12,345 nucleotides of DNA from contig PLXB01000160.1 of assembly GCA_003151215.1 (NCBI GenBank), positions 1 to 12,345 of the forward strand. Reading direction: 5' to 3'. Under the pieces are notes generated by a model. The model was not told where the DNA came from, ran no database searches, and saw only the letters and a list, made by a program, of their open reading frames with translations. The position numbers and the translations under genes are program-made. Source of the DNA: Ignavibacteriota bacterium. GTDB taxonomy: Bacteria > Bacteroidota > Kapaibacteriia > Palsa-1295. How positions within the stretch are numbered: the stretch's first letter is position 1; each line of letters begins with the position of its first letter. This document shows, in pieces, positions 6,400 through 12,345 of this stretch.

Positions 6400-7355
6400 A
6401 GCAAGCCGTCATTGATATCGGGACAAATACTTGTTTGCTGCTTATCGCTGATTCTGTGAGAGTTGGCGAGATACAAATTCTTCATGATGTGCATAATATT
6501 ACCCGCCTTGGCGCAGGAGTAGATAAAACAAAACATATTCAGCGGGAATCATACGAGCGTCTGAAAACAATTCTTAAAGAATACAAAAAAATATTGATTG
6601 AGAATAGTGTCGGTCCGGTCGCTATCATCGGAACAAGTGCTCTGCGTGATGCATCGAATCGGGATGTGATCATCAGTAAAGTAAAAGAGGAATGCGTGTT
6701 TGAGATTGAGCTATTAAGCGGTACTGATGAATCTCTTTTCAGTTATCGCGGTGCTATGTGCGGATTGCAAAGCCATGAATTACAAGGCATCGTTGCAGCA
6801 CTCGATATCGGCGGCGGAAGTACAGAGCTTTCTATCGGAGAAAACGGAAAGTATCTGCATGGTAAAAGTATAAATATCGGTGCAGTGCGAATCAAGGAGC
6901 GGTTCCTTTCAAAAATAAATGAAGAGTCCGTCGAATCTGCCAGAGAGTGTATCAGGTCTGAATTTAAAAAGGCTTTCGATAGTACAATTCAAAACCATAG
7001 GCTCATTGCCGTTGCCGGAACACCCACAGCGCTTGCTGCGATGAAATTACAGCTTCAAATTTTTGATGCCCGGAAGGTAAATGGCACCGTTCTGACTATC
7101 GAAGAGATCGATGGCTTAGTAAAAGAATTATTTATATTATCAGACCGACAATTAATTCACAAATATCCCGCCGTCCATCCATCTCGTGCAGATATTCTCC
7201 CTTCCGGAGCATTGATTCTTCAAGAGATACTAAAATATCTCAATCTGAAGAAGGTTCGAGTCAGTAGTTATGGCTTACGTTATGGGATAATGATCAGAGA
7301 ATTTGAAAGAAGAATGAATGTTGAGAATATTGAGTGGAATGTTACAATGACGTAA
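6396..7355 (+). CDS. ppx: Ppx/GppA family phosphatase (exopolyphosphatase-like)
   Basis: Cytoplasmic ASKHA-fold phosphatase, expected to hydrolyse polyphosphate and/or pppGpp. Motifs are IDIGTNTCLLLIA (6-18, phosphate 1 loop), GTSALRDASN (79-88), LSGTDESLFSYRGA (107-120), ALDIGGGSTELSIG (135-148, phosphate 2 loop), INIGAVRIKERFL (159-171), AVAGTPTALAAM (205-216) and SSYGLRYGI (290-298). At 319 residues it is the short form: it has the two N-terminal domains and lacks the C-terminal HD and tail domains of long E. coli Ppx. D111-E112 stands where many members have two glutamates. Sequence cannot separate polyphosphatase from pppGpp phosphatase. Its start overlaps the prmA stop by four bases, so translation is probably coupled. 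No terminator of note follows. Confidence 0.9.
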   Translation: MKQAVIDIGTNTCLLLIADSVRVGEIQILHDVHNITRLGAGVDKTKHIQRESYERLKTILKEYKKILIENSVGPVAIIGTSALRDASNRDVIISKVKEECVFEIELLSGTDESLFSYRGAMCGLQSHELQGIVAALDIGGGSTELSIGENGKYLHGKSINIGAVRIKERFLSKINEESVESARECIRSEFKKAFDSTIQNHRLIAVAGTPTALAAMKLQLQIFDARKVNGTVLTIEEIDGLVKELFILSDRQLIHKYPAVHPSRADILPSGALILQEILKYLNLKKVRVSSYGLRYGIMIREFERRMNVENIEWNVTMT

Positions 7356-7390
7356 TATCTTGAATCCCCAATAATTCTACAAATCCGGGT

Positions 7391-8548
7391 TCAGACAATT
7401 ATTTTCTTTAACACGTCAATAAACCTATCAACTTCTTCCATTGTCGTTAATCTCGAAAAAGAAATCCGCAATGATTTGGATGCGATCTCCTTGCCTTTGC
7501 CCATTGCCAGAAGAACATGCGATGGCTGAATACTTCCCGAAGTACATGCAGATCCATTACTGACGGCAATTCCTTCGAGATCGAATCTGATAAGCAGCGC
7601 CTCTCCGTCAAGCTGCTTCAATACTTTTGGGATGAATGAAATATTCATTATTCCGTCAACTCCATTGACGTGGGTTGAAGAATTAAATATTACTTCGGGA
7701 ATTGAAAGTAGTTTTGAAATAGCATAACTGCGAAGATTCCTGATATGCTTCCTATCTCTTTCTTTAGTTAACTGCATTTGTCTTATAGCCTCGCCAAAAC
7801 CTACGGCAAGAGCTACACTTTCGGTGCCTCCGCGTCTATTCCGTTCTTGAGAGCCACCGTGATGCAGAGGTTCGATCTTAATGCCACGTCGAATAAAGAG
7901 CGCTCCGATACCTTTCGGTCCATGAATCTTGTGAGCGGATAAGGAAAGAAGATCGACTCCTAAATCTTTCACGTCAATATCAATTTTACCAAGTGCTTGT
8001 ATAGCATCGCTATGAATCAAGGCTTCAGAAGATGAAGAATGAAGAATATTCGAAAGTTCTTTAACTCGATTTATTGTTCCGACTTCATTATTGACAAGAA
8101 TAAAAGAAGCAAGAGAAAGATTCTTGCCGATTCTATTTTCATCTAAGAGAGGATCGACCGATCCTTCGCTGTTAACCTCAACTCGTATAACACTCACGCC
8201 GAGCGATTCTAAAAAAGCAACAGGTTCTAAAACCGCATGATGCTCAGCTTTAGATGTCAGAACTTGCAACTCATCGAATCGTCTGCCTTTTTTGACCGCC
8301 TCAAAAATAGATCCTTTTATCGCATGATTATTGGCTTCAGTGCCGCCTGAAGTGAAGACAATCTCGGCAGGATCACTACCGATAGCTGTTGCAACAAATG
8401 CCCGGGCATCTTCCATGGCGATCCGAACTTCTCTACCAAAAGAATGAATGCTCGAAGCATTGCCGAACTTCGAAGTAAGATACGGCTGCATTGCTTCGGT
8501 AACTTGCGGATCGAGCAGAGTTGTGGCACTATTATCAAGATAGATCAT
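7391..8548 (-). CDS. cysteine desulfurase, group I (NifS/IscS type)
   Basis: PLP enzyme that removes sulfur from cysteine as a persulfide, for Fe-S clusters or tRNA thiolation. The 385-residue chain shows MIYLDNSATT (1-10), TSGGTEANNHAI (66-77), AEHHAVLEP (101-109), NNEVGT (153-158), D181 and Q184 contacting PLP, the PLP lysine K207 in SAHKIHGPKG, the substrate arginines in NRRGGTES (237-244) and catalytic C335 in NGSACTSG (331-338). The short loop around C335 is of the NifS/IscS (group I) kind, not SufS. No scaffold gene (iscU/nifU) or regulator adjoins it, so I give no symbol. The ATG at 8548 has no Shine-Dalgarno match. The gene lies just downstream of a strong terminator that ends the ECF module. 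Confidence 0.93.
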   Translation of the reverse strand: MIYLDNSATTLLDPQVTEAMQPYLTSKFGNASSIHSFGREVRIAMEDARAFVATAIGSDPAEIVFTSGGTEANNHAIKGSIFEAVKKGRRFDELQVLTSKAEHHAVLEPVAFLESLGVSVIRVEVNSEGSVDPLLDENRIGKNLSLASFILVNNEVGTINRVKELSNILHSSSSEALIHSDAIQALGKIDIDVKDLGVDLLSLSAHKIHGPKGIGALFIRRGIKIEPLHHGGSQERNRRGGTESVALAVGFGEAIRQMQLTKERDRKHIRNLRSYAISKLLSIPEVIFNSSTHVNGVDGIMNISFIPKVLKQLDGEALLIRFDLEGIAVSNGSACTSGSIQPSHVLLAMGKGKEIASKSLRISFSRLTTMEEVDRFIDVLKKIIV

Positions 8549-8583
8549 TGATAGACAACGTCATTGGAGGCAATGCCGCTCCC

Positions 8584-8625
8584 AAAAAAGGAAATCCCTG
8601 AGAAGAATTTTCTTCTCAGGGATTT
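8584..8625 (-). terminator. strong intrinsic terminator of the ECF sigma operon
   Basis: A perfect 16-bp inverted repeat, AAATCCCTGAGAAGAA (8592-8607) against 8610-8625, has only two central bases between the arms. Read on the minus strand it is followed by CC and six Ts (8589-8584). It lies 26 bases after the stop of the LTxxQ-protein gene and 35 bases before the start of the cysteine desulfurase gene. There is no T-tract on the plus side, so it serves minus-strand transcripts. Confidence 0.85.
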
Positions 8626-8651
8626 GGTGGAAATAGGCTAAATCCCCTCGT

Positions 8652-9242
8652 TTACTTTCCAGTGGAGTGAACGGGCGCCTTGCCGCCTTTACCGCGGAAA
8701 GGATGCTGCCCCGGATGATTCTCTCTCCAGTTTTCGCGTTTTTCACGAATTTTATCACGGACTCTGCGATTGAATTCTTTTTCAAAAACAAGCAATCGTG
8801 CGCGCTGTCTTGGAGTCAGGATGGACTTGAGATTATTATCTAATTGATCGTACCGCGCTTCGATCTGCTGATTCAAATTCTTAATATTCTCCATGGTCGG
8901 ATCAACATCGCCATCCTTATAATCGCCGCGGGTAAGCTGCAACAGTTTCAGTTCTTGGTCGTTGCGCTGTTTGACAAGCGCGATCAGATCTTTTTCTGCA
9001 GGATCATACTCTGCAAAAAATTTCTTTGCAGTCTCATCGTCAAGATTGAGCACTTCGCGAAGTCTTTGATGCTTCACTTCGTCGATCTTTTGCAAAAGCA
9101 GTTTTACTTTTTCCGGATCGACTTTACGGCGATGATGAGTCACCGATGTTGCCGCATCTTGAGCAAAAAGCGGAAGAGCAAAAGCAAGCAGAAGTGCTGC
9201 AATGCAGATGCCGGTCATGCGCTTTATGGATTTATTCAACAT
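8652..9242 (-). CDS. periplasmic LTxxQ-type protein (Spy/CpxP-like), third gene of the ECF module
   Basis: Secreted helical protein, 196 residues. A signal peptide (about 1-27, basic start, hydrophobic 11-26, LFA-QDA cleavage region) is followed by a mature part rich in charged helices (45-170). Residues 142-148 read LTPRQRA, the LTxxQ-like motif found in Spy, CpxP and the periplasmic metal-sensor families, and the conserved pairing of long helices fits too. The tail (171-196) is basic and rich in Gly, His and Lys. Such proteins act as periplasmic chaperones or stress or metal sensors; which applies here is unknown. The ribosome site is ACGGGGTAAGAACA before the ATG at 9242, similar to that of the anti-sigma gene. 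It follows the anti-sigma gene by 25 bases and is the last gene before the terminator. Confidence 0.8.
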   Translation of the reverse strand: MLNKSIKRMTGICIAALLLAFALPLFAQDAATSVTHHRRKVDPEKVKLLLQKIDEVKHQRLREVLNLDDETAKKFFAEYDPAEKDLIALVKQRNDQELKLLQLTRGDYKDGDVDPTMENIKNLNQQIEARYDQLDNNLKSILTPRQRARLLVFEKEFNRRVRDKIREKRENWRENHPGQHPFRGKGGKAPVHSTGK

Positions 9243-9267
9243 TGTTCTTACCCCGTTTCTAAATGTC

Positions 9268-9852
9268 TTATTTCATATCTTGTATGACGCCGATTACCGA
9301 TTCAAGTTCGGATTCCGAAAGATTTTCTAAATTTACTGGATCATCCGATTCGCCGCCGGTGAGCGTTTCATCCATCGTGGCAAAATCAGCAGCTTTATTT
9401 GCCGCATCCAAAACGGAATTAGGTTTTCCCTTACTTGCCAAGTTCGTCGCTTTTACCGCTTTTGGTTCGGCCCTGTGAGACTTCACAGTAGCTGCAATCT
9501 GCGGAATTCCCTTTTGTATAATAACCGAAGGAGCTCCTACCATCTGCGGTATAGACTGCAGAGTTGCAACTTGCGGTTCGGATGTCGGACGGATGAACAT
9601 CACTGCAACGACAATACCTGCCAAGGTTACACCAAGGGAAAGATAGCGAAGTGGAGAAGAAACGAGCCATGTCCATGCACCGGCAAAAATATTTTGCTTC
9701 CGCTCTTTTGCCTCGATCCGCTCCATCAGGTGTACTCTGAAGTTCGTAAAGTACCGCTCATCCGGCTCATTTTCTGAATAAGGAATTCCCATGACCCGAA
9801 TCTTGTCTTCGAGCGCTTTCAATTCCTTTTCGTTATAGATTTCTTCTTTCAT
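9268..9852 (-). CDS. membrane-anchored anti-sigma factor (putative)
   Basis: Assigned from its place directly after an ECF sigma gene and from its topology: a cytoplasmic N-terminal part (1-66), one transmembrane helix (about 68-88) and a periplasmic low-complexity part (89-194). The N-terminal segment holds PDERYFTNFRVHLMERIEAK (30-49), a pattern often seen ahead of the membrane helix in anti-sigma factors of Bacteroidota-like bacteria. There are no cysteines anywhere, so it lacks the HxxxCxxC zinc motif of ZAS anti-sigma factors. The C-terminal LENLSESELESVIGVIQDM (175-193) may be a contact helix. The ribosome site AGGGTAAGATT precedes the ATG at 9852. The 46-base gap from the sigma gene and 25-base gap to the LTxxQ gene support one transcript. 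The function is inferred, not shown by a catalytic or binding motif. Confidence 0.75.
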   Translation of the reverse strand: MKEEIYNEKELKALEDKIRVMGIPYSENEPDERYFTNFRVHLMERIEAKERKQNIFAGAWTWLVSSPLRYLSLGVTLAGIVVAVMFIRPTSEPQVATLQSIPQMVGAPSVIIQKGIPQIAATVKSHRAEPKAVKATNLASKGKPNSVLDAANKAADFATMDETLTGGESDDPVNLENLSESELESVIGVIQDMK

Positions 9853-9898
9853 AATCTTACCCTGCTTTCTGCAGAGCTTCTAAATTTACATTTCCTTT

Positions 9899-10462
9899 TC
9901 ATTGAACGTATTCGCTGATCTTCTTGACGGCATGAAAATAATTGGCTTTCAAACCGCCGACACTTGTTCCGAGTATTTGCGACATTTCCTCGTAAGGCAT
10001 TTCGTCATAGAAGCGAAGCAGAAATACTTCTCTCTGCTTTGGCGGGACTGTTGCGATCGCTTCTTCGATCAGCGCTGTCATCTCGCGTCGCTCCATTGCC
10101 TCGTGGGGCGAATGATCTTCTGTTTCAAGCGTACTTTCAACTTCTTCAATCCCGACATTTTTTCGGACTTTCTTCCGGCGCGTTTTATAGATTACGGCAT
10201 TCATCATAATGCGGTAGATCCATGTATAAAGTTTGGCATCGCCGCGGAAGCTATCCAAAGCTTCGTAAACTTTAACAAATGTTTCCTGCGCTATTTCATC
10301 AGCTTCGTCATGATCGCCGTTTACTAATTTTCGGGCAGAATAATATATTCGTTTCTGATACCGCTCGACGATCAGCGTGAAACTTACTCGTTTCTCGCCG
10401 CCACGAAATCGCGCTGCAAGTTCTTCATCGCTAAGATGCGCATATTCTTGTCGTAAATCCAT
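9899..10462 (-). CDS. ECF-type RNA polymerase sigma factor
   Basis: Alternative sigma factor of 187 residues. Region 2 (about 28-98) includes FTLIVERYQKRIYYSARKLV, the core-binding DEADEIAQETFVKVYEAL (52-69) and the -10-recognising LYTWIYRIMMNAVIYKTRRKK (78-98). An acidic linker follows (104-125). Region 4 (about 128-184) has LIEEAIATVPPKQREVFLLR (131-150), the helix-turn-helix YEEMSQILGTSVGGLKANYFHAVKK (157-181) and the end at 187. There is no region 3, as expected for the ECF group. Start ATG at 10462; the nearest Shine-Dalgarno match (AGGA) is about 13 bases upstream, rather far. It heads a three-gene module with an anti-sigma factor and a periplasmic protein, which is the usual layout of an envelope-stress regulator. 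Autoregulation is likely but not proven. Confidence 0.93.
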   Translation of the reverse strand: MDLRQEYAHLSDEELAARFRGGEKRVSFTLIVERYQKRIYYSARKLVNGDHDEADEIAQETFVKVYEALDSFRGDAKLYTWIYRIMMNAVIYKTRRKKVRKNVGIEEVESTLETEDHSPHEAMERREMTALIEEAIATVPPKQREVFLLRFYDEMPYEEMSQILGTSVGGLKANYFHAVKKISEYVQ

Positions 10463-10521
10463 CGGGGGATGTTATCCTCTTTTGTGTTTATGCGCGTCCC
10501 ATCAACGCCTTTTCTACTATA

Positions 10522-10548
10522 TTAGAGCAAAAAAAGGAGATAAAGTTT
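10522..10548 (-). promoter_or_regulatory. candidate ECF promoter ahead of the sigma gene
   Basis: On the minus strand AAACTT (10548-10543) is followed by 16 bases and TCTAA (10526-10522), close in form and spacing to sigma-E promoters (GGAACTT, 16 bases, TCTAA/TCTGA). The spacer contains seven Ts. The transcript would begin near 10514, about 50 bases before the ATG at 10462. TAATAT at 10524-10519 overlaps it and could alternatively be a housekeeping -10. Motif match only. Confidence 0.35.
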
Positions 10549-10614
10549 AACCTAAAGATACGATTTATTAATATAGTCGCTATGCGTAGCACTAAGCTAT
10601 TAAAAACCAATAAC

Positions 10615-11556
10615 TTACTCAAATAAATCTTCTGGTTCCTCGACCGTTTCTTCATGAACTCTGCCAAGCAATGCACTTTGGAATCTCTCAAACGATTTTT
10701 GAGATTCTATGTCCTTTTTCTCCTGAAAAAGAACGATGAGGTTTCGGATCATTCTGAGTAAGATCATTCTCGAAGATGCCGGGCGAATAAAAGATTCGTA
10801 ATATGGCAAACCCGAGGTGACGAGAAATTTCTTTATATCTTTTTCACGAAGGATTGTGCCGTTATTATAAGCGTCGATAAAAAGTGGTTCGTTCGGAATG
10901 CCATCGTAGCGGATAAGAAAATGCCCAGGAGTCGAGACTCCGACAAATGGCAGCCCTAACCTATGACCTGCAACAAGTACGTAGATCACTGCAAGGGAGA
11001 TCGGAATGCCAAGTCTGCGGTCAAGAACTTGATTGATATAGCTGTTATCGGCGTCATGGAAATTATCATGATTTCCTTTGAAGCCGCGTGTCTTGAAAAA
11101 GAATTCGTTCACTGCCGTAAGGACTTCCGGCGGGGCCATAATGCCTTTGATCCTATCGTGCATCATTCCGGCAAGTGCATCGAGTTCGGCTCTGTAATAC
11201 TCTATATCAATACGAGGATAACTATAGCGTGCAATAAGGAAAACTCCTTCTTCAAGTGCGCCGCGATTTTTTTGTTCGAGCTTATGGCGGAGGGTTACAA
11301 ATTCCTTGAGTAAAACTTTTTCATTAAATTCGCGGGCGATGACGGTCGCCCTGCGTTTAGCAAGATCATCAGTGGAAAGATCAATAAATTCCAGAAGGGG
11401 ATTCAGGATCTCAGTTCCTCTGGCGCGAAGCCGTTCTTCGACTGCCGTCGCAACTCGGACATCAGGATCATCCAGCAAAGAAACCAGCGAAAGAAATTCA
11501 CGTTCCGTCGTAGCAGACTGAATCAGTTGGGGATATTCCGATTCTATTGAATTCAT
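10615..11556 (-). CDS. SirB1-family protein (transglutaminase-like fold, probably non-catalytic)
   Basis: Cytoplasmic protein of 313 residues. Residues 15-100 are helical and resemble HEAT-like repeats. The SirB1/transglutaminase-like core follows, with FHDADNSYINQVLDRRLGIP (167-186), PGHFLIRY (210-217) and FIDAYNNG (227-234). A helical end (255-313) finishes in an acidic tail. His212 and Asp228 sit where transglutaminase-like proteins carry His and Asp, but the cysteine position reads Ile-Ser-Leu (186-188) and I find no cysteine in the whole protein. The family role is poorly known; its name comes from a neighbour of sirC. I start at the ATG at 11556, giving MNSIESEYPQ, rather than at a TTG at 11580. 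Neither has a Shine-Dalgarno sequence. It reads towards the ECF module, 152 bases upstream of the sigma gene start. Confidence 0.85.
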   Translation of the reverse strand: MNSIESEYPQLIQSATTEREFLSLVSLLDDPDVRVATAVEERLRARGTEILNPLLEFIDLSTDDLAKRRATVIAREFNEKVLLKEFVTLRHKLEQKNRGALEEGVFLIARYSYPRIDIEYYRAELDALAGMMHDRIKGIMAPPEVLTAVNEFFFKTRGFKGNHDNFHDADNSYINQVLDRRLGIPISLAVIYVLVAGHRLGLPFVGVSTPGHFLIRYDGIPNEPLFIDAYNNGTILREKDIKKFLVTSGLPYYESFIRPASSRMILLRMIRNLIVLFQEKKDIESQKSFERFQSALLGRVHEETVEEPEDLFE

Positions 11557-11858
11557 AATGATTTTTTTTGACAACACCAAAAAGTACTACTCGTAAATTT
11601 TAACGAAGAGAATGGTAGAAAAGAGTCCCAAATCTCTCCTCGTTCCCATTTAAGCTTGTTCTCCGATTCTCCGAACTAATCTCTTAAAACCCTGTTATAG
11701 ACGACTCAAGCTTTCGAACTTGTGTTTCTTAGGTTTCTTGGTTTCGCATTCAGGGTTAGGTTACCGTTTCGGTCTTCCGTCTCTCTGCCTGCTCGAGGCA
11801 CGGCAATTCTTCCAAGCGCATCCGCAAAGCGTATTATACACTACAATAACCAAATAAC
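11557..11858. other. 302-base divergent intergenic region, likely long leader of the RRM gene
   Basis: No gene is seen. It holds the 5' side of the SirB1 gene (minus) and of the RRM gene (plus). The plus-strand half is pyrimidine-rich and can fold. AACCCTG (11688-11694) pairs with CAGGGTT (11751-11757) around a CAAG/CTTG hairpin (11707-11722), and TGCCT/AGGCA (11786-11800) forms another hairpin. A short direct repeat runs GTTTCTTAG, GTTTCTTG, GTTTCG around 11724-11746. TATTAT at 11832-11837 could be a -10 close to the start codon, without a good -35. No Shine-Dalgarno sequence precedes the ATG at 11859. Confidence 0.5.
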
Positions 11859-12182
11859 ATGACCAAAATCTATGTAGGCGGACTTCCGTATGAAACGGAT
11901 GACAGCCAACTTTCTCAGATATTCGAAGGCTACGGAGCGATCACCAGTTCTAAAGTGATCACCGATCGCGACACCGGTCGCAGCAAAGGCTTTGGATTCG
12001 TTGAAATGAATGACGATGCCGCTGCAAAGAAGGCGATCGCAGAACTTAACGAAGCCGATCTTGGCGGACGTACCCTGACCGTGAACGAAGCACGTCCGAT
12101 GGAGCAGCGCTCCGGCGGCGGCGGAAATCGCGGCGGTGGTGGCGGTGGCTACCGCGGCGGCGGTGGCGGCGGACGCTATTAA
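11859..12182 (+). CDS. RRM-domain RNA-binding protein with glycine/arginine-rich tail
   Basis: Small RNA-binding protein of 107 residues, the standard form of bacterial (cyanobacterial Rbp-like) single-RRM proteins. RNP2 is KIYVGGL (3-9) and RNP1 is KGFGFVEM (43-50) with aromatic residues Y5, F45 and F47 in RNA-contact positions. The RRM runs about 3-80 (YETDDSQLSQIFEGYG, then RDTGRSKGFGFVEM, then LGGRTLTVNEARP). Residues 85-107 are almost only Gly, Arg and Tyr (GGGGNRGGGGGGYRGG), resembling RGG boxes and encoded by GGC/GGT repeats at about 12111-12174. In cyanobacteria such proteins are often cold-induced and bind U-rich RNA; whether that holds here is unknown. A long upstream region and a terminator just after the stop suggest a monocistronic unit. 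Confidence 0.93.
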   Translation: MTKIYVGGLPYETDDSQLSQIFEGYGAITSSKVITDRDTGRSKGFGFVEMNDDAAAKKAIAELNEADLGGRTLTVNEARPMEQRSGGGGNRGGGGGGYRGGGGGGRY

Positions 12183-12209
12183 TAACCAACGAGTATTACA
12201 CTCAAGAAG

Positions 12210-12241
12210 AAGGGGAGGCAGCAATGTCTTCCTTTTTTTTT
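12210..12241 (+). terminator. intrinsic terminator of the RRM gene
   Basis: AAGGGGAGGC (12210-12219) pairs with GTCTTCCTTT (12226-12235) over ten positions, three of them G-U wobbles, around a six-base loop, and a run of Ts continues to 12241. It starts 27 bases after the RRM stop. Outer sequence CAAGAAG (12203-12209) can also pair with CTTCTTG (12281-12287), so a larger nested fold is possible. Confidence 0.75.
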
Positions 12242-12329
12242 GCTACTGCCGATTTCGGATATATGTAGTCACATTTCCTCCTTCTTGCGGGTCTTTAATA
12301 ATAGAGATTCATACTCATATTTTATTACA

Positions 12330-12345
12330 ATGGCAAAATTCCTCA
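12330..12345 (+). CDS. possible start of a further gene (edge fragment)
   Basis: An ATG at 12330 opens a frame reading MAKFL to the window edge, after an A/T-rich stretch. Several other genes here also begin without a Shine-Dalgarno sequence after A/T-rich DNA. Five codons are too few to judge. Confidence 0.2.

Noticed and set aside
7356..7390. Possible bidirectional terminator between ppx and the cysteine desulfurase gene
   Set aside because: TTGAATCC can pair with GGGTTCAG only through two wobbles, the loop is long, and the T-rich stretch is not adjacent.
8562..8575. Fragment of the MITE-like repeat (GTCATTGGAGG) before the cysteine desulfurase
   Set aside because: Only about ten bases resemble the element end; too short to distinguish from chance.
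11841..12224. Minus-strand 127-codon open frame across the RRM gene
   Set aside because: The Ala-rich stretch is just the complement of the GGC/GGT glycine repeats; no gene features.
1..12345. Defence, phage or integrative-element gene cluster
   Set aside because: No integrase, transposase, nuclease, toxin-antitoxin or phage structural motif was seen in any plausible frame; the genes are core envelope, translation and metabolism functions.

Overview
The window reads as an ordinary chromosomal segment of a free-living, Gram-negative (double-membrane) bacterium with moderate GC. The evidence is an Mla/MCE lipid transporter with an outer-membrane-type lipoprotein, further lipoproteins, periplasmic proteins and an ECF sigma/anti-sigma pair. 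The gene set and the mix of weak and clear Shine-Dalgarno sites suggest the Bacteroidota/Chlorobiota/Ignavibacteria (FCB) side of the tree. That placement is an impression from protein style, not a computed result.

Layout: (1) 26-3515, plus strand: a tight four-gene operon encoding a STAS-MlaE permease, the MlaF ATPase, the MlaD substrate-binding protein and a PqiC/YmbA-type lipoprotein. Together these would form an ABC-type lipid transporter spanning the envelope. (2) 3526-4221, minus strand: a pirin-family cupin, converging on the operon. (3) 4222-4537: an intergenic stretch with a candidate pirin promoter and two strong GCCTG-centred hairpins that look like REP-type elements. (4) 4538-5356, plus: a secreted glutaminyl-peptide cyclotransferase. 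(5) 5377-5492: a MITE-like inverted-repeat element. (6) 5521-7355, plus: prmA (ribosomal protein L11 methyltransferase), coupled by a 4-base overlap to a Ppx/GppA phosphatase. (7) 7391-8548, minus: a group I cysteine desulfurase. (8) 8584-10550, minus: an envelope-stress-type module of ECF sigma factor, membrane anti-sigma and LTxxQ periplasmic protein, with a candidate ECF promoter upstream and a strong intrinsic terminator downstream. (9) 10615-11556, minus: a SirB1-family protein with no cysteine. (10) 11859-12182, plus: a small RRM RNA-binding protein with a Gly/Arg-rich tail, a long possibly structured leader and its own terminator. The right edge may hold the start of another gene.

Most genes are recognisable housekeeping or envelope functions. 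I do not see a defence island, CRISPR array, tRNA, rRNA, phage or transposase gene. The parts most worth a second look are the Mla-plus-PqiC-like hybrid operon, the two kinds of palindromic repeat, the self-contained ECF module with its candidate promoter, and the non-catalytic-looking SirB1 protein.
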